From ECT2AJA-110-A sp035399845 (lineage in GTDB: Bacteria; Planctomycetota; Phycisphaerae; UBA1845; UTPLA1): a stretch of DNA of 64,000 nucleotides. The stretch is taken from contig DAOPJV010000025.1 in the NCBI GenBank assembly GCA_035399845.1, forward strand, positions 1-64,000. Direction: 5' to 3'. Of the stretch, positions 43,864 through 54,200 are shown piece by piece. Position 1 is the first letter of the stretch. Every line of letters begins with the position of its first letter. Made by a program: the position numbers and the translations under genes. The notes beneath the pieces were generated by a model, which saw nothing but the letters and a program-made list of their open reading frames with translations, did not search any database and was not told the DNA's origin.

Positions 43864-46800
43864 TCAATCGGATGGCGACAACAGATCGACGAATCGGCGG
43901 ATTTCCTCTGACGTCGACGGCGTCATTTTCAATTCGCGACATCGCGTCCCTTCGCCGCGCGCATCCCAGATTCGAATCGTGTAGTCTCCGGAACAGGAGA
44001 AGAGACACTCCCCGCCCGCGCAGAAACGCAGACCGTCCACGCTGTCCAGATGTCCGCGAAGCTGAACGAGTTCAGCGCCACTGCCGGCGTCCCAGACGCG
44101 GATCATGCGATCCCGCCCGCCCGTGATGATTCGAGAGCCGTCCGGCGACACGATGACGGATCGAAAGACGCCCTCGGATTCACCGAAGCTCCGCACATCA
44201 TCCGAACCGATGTCGTCAATGATGTTCACCTGCGCCAGCGCGGCGCAGATGCGACGGGAATCCGCCGAGAAGGCGATCTGTCCACTCGCTTTCGGCCACG
44301 AGCGGATCATGTCGAAGGACTCAGCGTCGAACAGGCACACGCCGCCATCCATGGACTCGCCCGTGGCGATGAAGCGTCCGTCGGGGCTGAATTCCGCGTA
44401 CATGCCGCGCAGCCGCGCGACCTCCCTGAGGTCGTCCATCCTGAAAATGTGCGTCTCGCTGTTCACAGCAACGGCGAATCGCCTGCTGCGGGAATCCACA
44501 CTGATCCCGCCGACGTTCTCGCCGATCCACTCATCGATCACACATCCTCGCGTGACGCCCGCGTCGGCGTCGTGAACTTCCAGCATCAGTTTCGAACTGT
44601 CCGCCGACTTCCATGCGACAATCAGTATCGCCCCCTGATCCGCGAAACGAACGGCGATCGGCGTCGCGCCGTCGATGTTCTCACGTGAAATCGTTGTCAC
44701 GGGCGACCGTCGCGACAGATCCCAGAGAATCAGTTCGCTGGCGATCGACGCCAGCATGGCCCCGTCGGGGCTCACATCCATGTCGCGAACCTGATAGGTA
44801 TGACCGCGCAGAACGCCGTGATCGCTGGCGGTGTCGACGTTCCACATCCGCAGGGCGCTGCGATCGCAGCTGGCCACCCGCCGGCCGTCGGGACTGAAGG
44901 CCACGTCGTTGACGGGCTCGCGATGACCGACAAGTACGCCGGCCGATGCGCCCGTGGCGGCGTCCCAGAGCCGAACGATCCGATCCTCCCCGCCACTCAC
45001 GAGCTTCGTTCCGTCCCGATTGAAGGCGATCGCCAGCGCCGCGTCCGTGTGGGCTTCGTCGATGGCCCATTCAAGCTCGATGCCCGGCGACAGGCGCCAC
45101 ATGCGAATCTCGCGATTGCGCCCGGCGGTCACGAATCGCGCATCGTCGGGACTGAACGCCGCATCGCCGACACCTTCCGGATGCGGCGGAAGATCGGCAA
45201 TCCGTCGCCCGCCCTCGACATCCCAGAGCGAGGCGTCAAACGGCTCACGCAGGTTCATGATCGCCATGAGGCGCCCGTCGTCGCTGAAGCGGATGTTCCC
45301 GCGCCTGACATTCGTCGCCTCGATCGCGCGATGCGCGCAGAGGAGCTGGGCCGTCGCCGCGCCTGCGTCCGGCCAGTTCTTCAGCGCGCATCGGCCGCTC
45401 GAAAGTTCGACACTCAGTTGCAGCGACAGCGGAATCGATAAACGCTCGGCCGCAATGCGAATCGGCGACATCAGCTCGGCGCGCCCCTGCGGCTCGATCA
45501 GAATCAGCGCGTCTCCCCATCGCGTCATCGCGACGTTTCGAACTGTATCGAATCCCTCGTCAGCGATGATCGCCAGATCCGGCGAGCGCAGGCGAACCAG
45601 CCGCCCGGTTTTCTCGGCGCTGTGGGCCTGCCTGACCAGGAGAACCTCGCCGCCGTCCCGACTGAAGGCAATCTGCGAGTTGAGTCCATGGCCCGGCGCC
45701 TCAACGACGGCGACGGATTGATCCAGTTGGCCGAAGAGATAACGCCACTCCCAGCCGCGAAGCGATTCCGGCGCCCGAAGCAGATGCTGTTCGGCGCCCG
45801 GAATGTCCTGATCCCGAATGGCGCCGCTCGCCGCCGCCAGCCCGCCGAGATAGGCGGAAACAGCCGACTCTTTCGCGTACGCCTGCGCCTCGCGTCGCGC
45901 GGCGCCCTCCCGCACCGCGAGCCAGGTCACACCGGCCAGCCCCAGGACGAGACTGACCAGCGTGGCAAACGCGCCGGCGACGACGGCGCGATGTCGCCGG
46001 GCAAATTTCCGCGCCTGGTACAGGGCGCTCGCCGGCCGGGCGTCGATGGGTTCGTCGTTGAGATACCTTCGAATGTCGGCCGCGAACTCGGCGGCGGAGG
46101 CGTAGCGCCGATCGGGCGCCTTGTCCATCGCCTTGGCGATGATGGTCTCGATGTCGCCGCGGAGTCGCTCGTCGTGCAGCGTGAGCCGCGCGGGTTCGTT
46201 GTCCCTGATGACCTGGGCCGCCTCAAAGATCGAGACATCCGTCAGGTCATGGGGCCGCCTGCCCGACATCAGTTCGTACGCGATCACGCCGAGCGAATAG
46301 ACATCGCATCGCGTATCAAGGTCGCCGCCGGCGCCACTCAGCTGCTCGGGGCTCATGTAGGAGAGCGTGCCGACCACCTGCCCCGCCCGGGTGAAAATCG
46401 TATTCGCTGTCGCTTCCGGATCGACGCATCGGGCGATGCCGAAGTCGAGCACCTTCGGCCGACCGCCGCCAACCGACGCGCTGTCCGCCGATGAGTCCTC
46501 GCTCGTCCCCGGCGCTTCGTCGTCACTCCCGGCGACGACAAGAATGTTCGCCGGTTTCAGATCGCGATGGATGACGCCCTTCTGATGCGCGTGATGCACG
46601 GCGTCCGCCGTCAGCGCCAGTAGTCGCAGGCGTCGCCGGACATCCAGGTTTCGTCGGCGCGCGTACTCGTCCAGCGGAAGCCCTTCAATCAGTTCCATCG
46701 CGAAGAACGGCAGCCAGTCCGTCCCGACACTCGCGAATCCCGATTCATAGACGTGCGCGATGCCCGGATGCTGGAGTCTGCCGAGCAGATGCGCCTCCCG

Positions 46801-47217
46801 CTGAAATCGCTTGATGAGCTGGCTCGACGCCATGTGTGTGCGGATGACCTTCAGGGCCACTCGCCGGCGCGGGTTCTCCTGTTCGGCCTCGTAGACGACG
46901 CCCATGCCACCCTCGCCGATCTTCCGAATCACGCGATAGTTGGCGATCGTCACGGGCGTTTCGACGACGCCGTGCGACGACTGCGGCGCCTCGTCGATCA
47001 GCTGATGCAGCGCGTGGCGGCCTTCCTGAATGGCGTTGTCCGAGAAGACGTCGTCATCCGACAGGGCGTCGTATCCGAGAAGCGATTCGACCTCGCGAAT
47101 GATGGACGTGTCCCCCGCCGCCTCACGCTGAAGCAGCGCGTCGCGTTCTTCCGGCGCCGCATCCAGGCACGCCCGCATGATCCGGCTCACGCGCTCGTGT
47201 CGATTGGGTTCGTTCAT
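43864..47217 (-). CDS. Membrane Ser/Thr protein kinase with WD40 propeller
   Basis: A 1117-residue Hanks-type kinase. The kinase domain (about 72-375) is complete: IGEGGMGVVYEAEQ, VALKVIRTHM, GVIHRDLKPANILV, DFGIARCV, YMSPEQ, DVYSLGVIAYELMSG. A ~30-residue acidic Ser-rich insertion (DDEAPGTSEDSSADSASVGG) separates the catalytic loop from DFG. A membrane helix lies near 409-436. The outer part has about ten or more WD40-like repeats (DRIVRLWDAATGASAGVLVG, HREPVNDVAFSPDGRRVASC, HTYQVRDMDVSPDGAMLASI), probably a ligand-binding or protein-binding propeller. The ATG shares a base with the stop of the upstream sigma gene (TGATG), a coupled sigma-kinase pair. Confidence 0.94.
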   Translation of the reverse strand: MNEPNRHERVSRIMRACLDAAPEERDALLQREAAGDTSIIREVESLLGYDALSDDDVFSDNAIQEGRHALHQLIDEAPQSSHGVVETPVTIANYRVIRKIGEGGMGVVYEAEQENPRRRVALKVIRTHMASSQLIKRFQREAHLLGRLQHPGIAHVYESGFASVGTDWLPFFAMELIEGLPLDEYARRRNLDVRRRLRLLALTADAVHHAHQKGVIHRDLKPANILVVAGSDDEAPGTSEDSSADSASVGGGRPKVLDFGIARCVDPEATANTIFTRAGQVVGTLSYMSPEQLSGAGGDLDTRCDVYSLGVIAYELMSGRRPHDLTDVSIFEAAQVIRDNEPARLTLHDERLRGDIETIIAKAMDKAPDRRYASAAEFAADIRRYLNDEPIDARPASALYQARKFARRHRAVVAGAFATLVSLVLGLAGVTWLAVREGAARREAQAYAKESAVSAYLGGLAAASGAIRDQDIPGAEQHLLRAPESLRGWEWRYLFGQLDQSVAVVEAPGHGLNSQIAFSRDGGEVLLVRQAHSAEKTGRLVRLRSPDLAIIADEGFDTVRNVAMTRWGDALILIEPQGRAELMSPIRIAAERLSIPLSLQLSVELSSGRCALKNWPDAGAATAQLLCAHRAIEATNVRRGNIRFSDDGRLMAIMNLREPFDASLWDVEGGRRIADLPPHPEGVGDAAFSPDDARFVTAGRNREIRMWRLSPGIELEWAIDEAHTDAALAIAFNRDGTKLVSGGEDRIVRLWDAATGASAGVLVGHREPVNDVAFSPDGRRVASCDRSALRMWNVDTASDHGVLRGHTYQVRDMDVSPDGAMLASIASELILWDLSRRSPVTTISRENIDGATPIAVRFADQGAILIVAWKSADSSKLMLEVHDADAGVTRGCVIDEWIGENVGGISVDSRSRRFAVAVNSETHIFRMDDLREVARLRGMYAEFSPDGRFIATGESMDGGVCLFDAESFDMIRSWPKASGQIAFSADSRRICAALAQVNIIDDIGSDDVRSFGESEGVFRSVIVSPDGSRIITGGRDRMIRVWDAGSGAELVQLRGHLDSVDGLRFCAGGECLFSCSGDYTIRIWDARGEGTRCRELKMTPSTSEEIRRFVDLLSPSD

Positions 47218-47783
47218 CAGGAATTCGTTTCAGTGATTCGCTTTCGCAACCACGCGCGGGCGATGCGCCAGTCGAGTTCGACTGTCCGACGAGACACACC
47301 CAGCAGATCGGCGATTTCCTCGGCGTTCAATCCGGAAAGAAATCGAAGTTCGACGATCCGCGACTGGCGCGGGTCCAGCTTTGACAGCTCCGCGAGCGCG
47401 TCATCCAGCTCGACGAGGTCGATCTGAGCGGTCTGATCCGTCAGGTAGTTGTCGTGAAGCGTGATTTTTGCGGCGCCCCCGCCCCGCTTCAGCCGCCGTC
47501 GGTCCCTCGCATGGTCCGCGAGCACCTGTCGCATGGCCGTCGCGGCGACCGCCATGAAGTGCCGCCGGCTCTCCCAGGAGTTGCTCGCGCTCTTCACGAG
47601 CTTCAGGTAGGCCTCATGGACCAGCGCCGTCGGCTGCAATGTGTGTTCCGGGTTCTGGGCCCGAAATAGGACCGCCGCCTGGGCCCGAAGGTCTTCATAG
47701 ACGAGCGGCAGCAGGGCCGCGGCGGCGGATGAATCGCCCGCCCGTACCTTCGCCAGCATCTGCGTGACGTCGCTCTCGCTCAC
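47217..47783 (-). CDS. ECF-type RNA polymerase sigma factor (TIGR02999 family)
   Basis: A 188-residue sigma factor with textbook family features: DSSAAAALLPLVYEDLRAQA in region 2, HTLQPTALVHEAYLKLV, RRHFMAVAATAMRQVLADHA RDRRR, and region 4 LDPRQSRIVELRFLSGLNAE with the HTH LLGVSRRTVELDW and RIARAWLRKRI. Target promoters are unknown. The overlapping downstream kinase gene suggests control by phosphorylation or kinase-dependent sequestration instead of a classic anti-sigma factor. It is closer to the family norm than the sigma factor at 20326. Confidence 0.93.
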   Translation of the reverse strand: MSESDVTQMLAKVRAGDSSAAAALLPLVYEDLRAQAAVLFRAQNPEHTLQPTALVHEAYLKLVKSASNSWESRRHFMAVAATAMRQVLADHARDRRRLKRGGGAAKITLHDNYLTDQTAQIDLVELDDALAELSKLDPRQSRIVELRFLSGLNAEEIADLLGVSRRTVELDWRIARAWLRKRITETNS

Positions 47784-48051
47784 CGACGATCCTCGATCGA
47801 ACGAATCCCCGACTTCCCGCGTCCTCGTTCCGACATCCGACGTATCGGCGACTCAACTCCGTAGATCCCAATAGCTTATGGAATCTCGGGGCGATCGTCC
47901 GAGATTGTTTTGCGCTGGGCGCCCCCAAAAGGCGTCTACGAAGGCGTGGAAGCCACGTTGGGGGGCGCCGCCGAGACAACTGCGATTCTCCGCGATTGTC
48001 ATCGTCGTCGCAAATGCGTGAATGGCCCACACCCTACCCCATGAAACGGGC

Positions 48052-48146
48052 GGCGACAGACGTTATGTCGCCCGCTCACGAAGACGGTCAGGCAACCCCA
48101 CGGCGCCTGGCCGTCTTCGATCTTTTCGGACGCAAGCCGGCGTCCG
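48052..48146 (+). promoter_or_regulatory. Three stem-loops in the leader of the giant secreted protein gene
   Basis: Perfect or near-perfect hairpins: 48052-48072 (GGCGACA, 7-base loop), 48080-48118 (14-bp GAAGACGGTCAGGC stem with one G-T, 11-base loop, followed by GATCTTTT) and 48127-48146 (CGGACGC, 6-base loop). They lie 83-177 bases before the ATG at 48229. The middle one plus its short T-run could be an attenuator. The rest of 47784-48228 shows nothing else. Confidence 0.4.
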
Positions 48147-48228
48147 GAGCCGTTCTTACGTCGCCCGCCGACAACTTGGGCGCGCCGTCAGGTCCTCGAT
48201 CAAGGTTGCCAACAGCAGGAGCTCGAAA

Positions 48229-51200
48229 ATGCCATCCGTCGCCCATCCAGTTCACCATGAGTCGCTGCGCCTGCGGATCATCCGACGCTGCGCGTGCGCG
48301 CTGGCGCTCACCTTCCTCCTGTCAAACGCATCGACACTCACGGCGCAAACGACATACAACTGGACGGGCAACCAGAACAACAACTGGGACAACGGCGGCA
48401 ACTGGGGAGGCGCCTCGGGCTACCCGGATGACCCGATGCACAACGCCAACTTCGACTCCTCGAACTACGGCCAGAGCGATCTGGTCATCGACACGCGCGG
48501 CGGGACCTTCGACATCCTCAATCTCCAGATGTTCGCGGCGGAGGAGCCGCTGACCTTTCGATCATCGGAGAACAATCCCGGATTGATTCGTGTTCACGGC
48601 AACGTGCGGTTCGGGAACAACGGCGTTAACGCCCCCACCGGGGCGCATGTGTTTGAGACCAATGTCGAGGTCGTGAATGCCAGCGAGTGGTCACGCGGCC
48701 TGAATCACTACGTCGATTTCCTCGGCGTCCTTTCGGGGGCGGGGACATTGACCGCGACGGCGAACGCAGAGGGCGTGGGACGGACACACTCGATCTGGAG
48801 GAACGCCAACACGTTCACCGGAACGCTGATCATTCAGGATGTCTACGTCGACATCCAGAACCGCAACGCGTTTCAGAATGCCAACGTCGTGATCAACTAT
48901 GACGACGGCTTCGATATCGACGGCGCGACGCTGGCCGGCCAGACAGTCAACATCGGTTCGCTCAGCGGCACGGGGCGGCTCGACTTCCAGGCCAGCCACT
49001 TCGTCACGACCACCAACTCGAATACCACCTTTTCCGGCGTGCTTCGCAGTACCGGTAGCAACTCCCAGGCCCGCAACTTCACGAAGGCCGGCGCCGGAAT
49101 CCTCACGCTGTCCGGGCAGATCACCAACTTTGGCACGCTCTACAACACCGGCGGCGGCGAGGTGGAAATCCTCCACGGCGGAACCTGGCAGCGACTTGAA
49201 GCCGACAGTGGCACGATCGATATTCGCGGCGGCGCGACGGTCAACCTCGCCAACGATGGCCCGAACGTGTTTTTCCTGAACGGCGGCGGCAGTGTCTTCA
49301 TCCGCGAAGGCGCCGACGTGACATTGACTGGAACGGCGACCAATCCGCCGCCGCGCGTCATTCAAACAGGCGGAGGCTCGTTCAACGTCAGCGGTTCGGG
49401 CAGCACGCTCACCGCGCCGCAAATCACTGTCGGCCCATCGGGTACCGGCTCACAACTCTTCGTGGCGGACGCTGGCGGCGCGGCGGATGTCGGCTTGCTT
49501 CAGGTCGGTGATATTGCACCCGACGACGGATCGTCGGGCGCCGCGGCGGCCAGCAATAGCGGCGTCATCGACGCCGACCAGATCTCCCTTTTCCCACGCG
49601 GCTCGCTGCTCGTCTCCGGCGGTCAGGTCATCGCGGACCAGATCGTGGTCGGAGGATCAACGGAACCGATGGCATTGTCTGACGGCTCACCTGGCGCAGC
49701 GCTGGTCATAGGCGGAAGCGGCGGCAGCACAACGTTCAACAACGTCATCCAGAATAACGTCGGCGGCGCCGGCTCAGTTAGAAAGGAAGGCGCCGGCACG
49801 CTGACGCTGGGCGGCGCGAATACGTTCTCCGGTGGCGTCACGGTCAACGGCGGAACCCTGCTGGCGACAAACACGTCCGGCTCCGCGACGGGCCCCGGCA
49901 ATGTCACTGTCGCCAGCGGCGCGACGCTCGGCGGCACGGGCGCATGCGCCGGCGCGGTGACCGTCCATTCCGGCGGTACTGTCGCGCCGGGCGCGTCGAT
50001 CGGCACTTTGACGGTCGGCAACGCGACCTTCGAAGGTGGTTCAAACTTGAACATTGAGTTTTTTGCGGGAACTTCGACAGTCCAATCTGACAAGCTCGTC
50101 GTAAACGGGACCGCGACCCTCGGAGGGATGCTGAACATCACCAGACTCAGTGGCTCAGTATCTCTTCCGAGCAATCCCTTCGTCATCCTGACGGCGGACA
50201 ACCTCGTCGGTACATTCGACCAGATTATCACGCCCTTCGGTTCCCTATGGAATGTCGTTTATGACAGAGTTACGGGCGAGGTTCGTGTCGGAATCTGTCT
50301 TGACTCCGACAATGACGGCGTTTGCGACGAAAATGATATCTGTTCTGGCTTCGACGATCATCTCGACGCGGACGGCGACGGCGTACCGGATGGTTGCGAC
50401 ATCTGCCCCGGTTTCGACGACAGTGTCGATGCCGACAACGACGGAGTGCCCGATGGCTGCGACATCTGCCCAGGCGGCAATGATACCTTGGACACCGACA
50501 GCGACGGCGTCCCGGACTTTTGCGATCCGTGCCCGCTCGATAACCCCAACGACTCCGATTCCGATGGCGTGTGTGACTCGAACGATATTTGCCCCAGCGC
50601 CAATGACACGTCTGATGCAGACAGTGACGGCATTCCCGATGGCTGCGACACGTGCCCCAGTTCGCCCAACGTCCACAATGTCACGCAGGACGCGTACTAT
50701 CCGACGATCCAGGCCGCGCTCGACGCCGCACAGGACGGCGACGTGATTCAGCTCGGCGCATGTACGTTTACAGAAAACGGCCTGACGATTCCGCAAGGCG
50801 TCAATGTGACGCTGCAGGGCGCGGGCGCCGCCGCAACGACAATTGACTGCAACAACGCCGGCCCCGCCATCACGATCAACGGCGGCGCTACGCCGAGCAC
50901 ATCGGTCATCCGTGACCTCGCGATCACGGGAGGTGGTAGTGATAAATTCGCAATTGTGATGGGCGAAGGCGATTCGCCGACCATTCAATCCGTCGTTGTC
51001 CATCAATGGGTCGGTGAAGGAATCGTCGTAGCCGGTTCGGCGTCTGTGCTCGATCGCTGCTCCTTCCTGGACAACCAGACGGAATTTGGCGTCGTGGCTC
51101 TCAATTCCGTGGTCATGCGGCAGTGTGTCATCGTGGACACGGGGACAAGCTCGTCCGTCCTCTTGTTGGCTGGTACGGCGGCTCAGATCGTAAATTGTAC

Positions 51201-54200
51201 GATCAATTCAGCCGGCGGCATTGACGCCGGTCCTCTTGCAACGTTGGACCTGATCAACTCGATCGTGAAGGGCGCCGTTCTTGTTTACGAAACGGGTACC
51301 CTGAACGCCTCGCGCAGCATGTACGTGGGCGCGACCGGCGACAACATCGACGCCGATCCGGTATTCAGCGATTCATATAAGCTCGTGGAAGGCTCGCCCG
51401 CCATCGACGCCGCGAACTACGACGCCTACATCACGGCGGGCGGCGGCGCGACAGACATTGACGGCGCGCCGCGAACGCATGACGACCTGGGCGTCGGCGA
51501 CACCGGCGTGGGCGCGATCACGTACCTCGACATCGGCGCCGCCGAGTTTCAGTCCTTCAGCGATTCCGACAACGATGGCGTCGGCGACGCCTTCGACATC
51601 TGCCCAGGCTTCGATGACAACGTGGATACGGACAACGACAGCGTGCCCGACGGCTGCGACGCCTGCGCGGGCTTCGATGACAACATGGATGCGGACAGCG
51701 ATGGCGTTCCGGATGGCTGCGACGTCTGTGCCGGTTTCGATGACATCGAGGATGCCGACGGCGACGGCACGCCTGACGGCTGCGATGTCTGTCCGGGTTT
51801 CAACGACTACAACGACATGGACAACGACGGCGTCCCGGACGCGTGTGACGCGGATTGCACGACCTTCCCGGTCCACGTGGCCACATCGCAGGAGCTGAGT
51901 GACGCCATTGACTGCGCCAACTACCTCCCGGACAGCGGCACGATCTACCTCGACGCCGATATCACACTCACGTCAGAACTCGATGTATCCTCGCCCATCG
52001 TGATTGAAGGACAGGGACACGTCATCGAACGTGACAGCGGAGCGAACCTCAACCAGTTGATATTCGTCTCTACCATTGGCGAACTCACGCTGCGCGAGTT
52101 GACGTTGCGGAATGGCGCGTCAGGTCACGGCGGCGCGGTACGCGTCACCTCAGGAACGCTCACGATGATCGATTGTCAGGTGACAGATAGCTCGGGCCAC
52201 TTCGGCGCTGGCGCTATTCTCGCCCAGAACAACTCCGATGTCACGCTTGAGCGTGTCGTTATGACCGGCAACGTGACGGATTCGGGTAATGGCGGGGCCC
52301 TCGAGATGGTAGGAGGTACTCTGGCAATTCGCGATTCGGTATTTGCCGGAAACACGGCGCGCTCAGGCAGCGCAATTTACATCGATGGAGTCAATCAAGC
52401 TCTCGTGGCGAACTCGATCTTCTCGGGTAACTACGCCGATGGTAATGGCGGCGCCGTCTGGAATAAGAACGGCACGCTCACGCTGGTGAATTGTACGCTT
52501 GTCAACAATCGTGGCCTCACCAACGGCTGCGGGTTGTTCACAACAGCCAGCGCTACCAGCAACTTGATCAACTGCATTGTGGGAGGCGCCACGACTGATT
52601 CCGGTCCCAGCTCGGAGATCTATACGGATATTGGCGGCGTGTTCAATACGAGTTTCACCGCGCTGAAGGGCGGCTTTGCTTCGGTCGCGGGCTCGTACAA
52701 TGACCTCGGAGGCAATCTGTCCTTCACGAATCTGAGCGACGTATTCGTCAATCCGATCGATGGGGCAAACGCCCCGACCACAGACGGCGACTATCACATC
52801 GTCCCGAACAGCGTCGTAATCGACCAGGGCGACAATACCGAAGCGACAAACGCCGGTCTCACAACAGACATCGACGGCGACGACCGCATCATCGGACTGA
52901 CGGTGGACATGGGGGCGGATGAGGCCACGTGCTCGCTGGACGGCGATGACGACGGCGACGGTGTGTGCAACTCCGTCGACGTCTGCCCCGGCTTTGACGA
53001 CAAGGCCGACGTCGACGGCGACGGTACGCCGGACGCCTGCGACTTCTGCCCCGACTCGCCCAACGTATATAACGTCACGCAGGACGTGTACTACTCGACG
53101 ATTCAGGCGGCGCTCGACGCCGCGCAGAATGACGACCTGATTCAGCTCGGCGCATGTACGTTTGAAGAAAGCGGCCTGACATTTCCTTTCGGTGTCAAAC
53201 TAACGCTTCAGGGCGCCGGAGCCGGCGAAACGACATTCAATTGTGTCGGCGCTGGCCCCGCAATCAACTTATTCGGCAGCACCCCACTGAACTCACCCGT
53301 TATCCGCGACCTCACCATCACTGGCGGCACGTCCGGGCTCGCGATTTCATTGGGCGAAGGCGATGCGCCGACCCTTCAATCCGTGGTTGTCCGACAATGG
53401 GGTGGCGTCGGAGTTATCGCCGGCGGTGCGAACGTTGTCCTGGATCGCTGCTTCTTTGTGGATAATGCCACGGACATCGGCATCGCGGTCGGTCCATCCT
53501 CGATCATTCGACAGTGTGTCATCGTGAACACGGGATCGGAATTCTCCGTCTATTGCCCTTCCGGATCGACGCAGATTGTGAACTCAACCATCAACTCGGC
53601 CGCCGGCGTGATTGTCTCTGGCAGCGCAGAGCTGGACCTGATTAACTCGATCGTGAAGGCGCCCCTTAGCGTTGAATCGATGGGAACGCTCAACGCCTCG
53701 CGCAGCATGTTCGTCGGCGCGACCGGCGACAACATCGACGCCGATCCGGTCCTGAGCGATTCACATCGACTCGTGGCGGGCTCCCCGGCCATCGACGCCG
53801 CGGACTACGACGCCTACATCGCGGCGGGCGGCGCTGTGACGGATGTGGAGGATCAGCCCCGCACCCACGACGACGACGGTGTAGCGGATACCGGCGTGGG
53901 CGCGATTACATATCTCGACATCGGCGCCTTTGAATTCCAGGGACTGACCGATTCAGACAACGACGGCGTGGGCGACGCCATCGACGCCTGCCCCGGTTTC
54001 GATGACGCCCTGGACGCCGATAACGACGGCATCCCAGACGGCTGCGACGAGGACTGCACCAATGCCCCGATCCACGTAACCACGGCGCAGGAACTGATCG
54101 ACGCCATCCACTGCGCCAACTACTCTCCGAACATCAGTACGATCTTCATCGACGCTGACATCGGACTTACGTCGGCGTACGACAACCTGTTGGACGACGG

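Noticed and set aside
48061..48150. GGCAACC and GGACGCAAGCC near the giant gene leader recall parts of the c-di-GMP-I (GEMM) riboswitch
   Set aside because: Spacing between the two blocks is too long, and the second-stem motif with the GGTT/ACC receptor is absent. Kept only as an unnamed structured leader.
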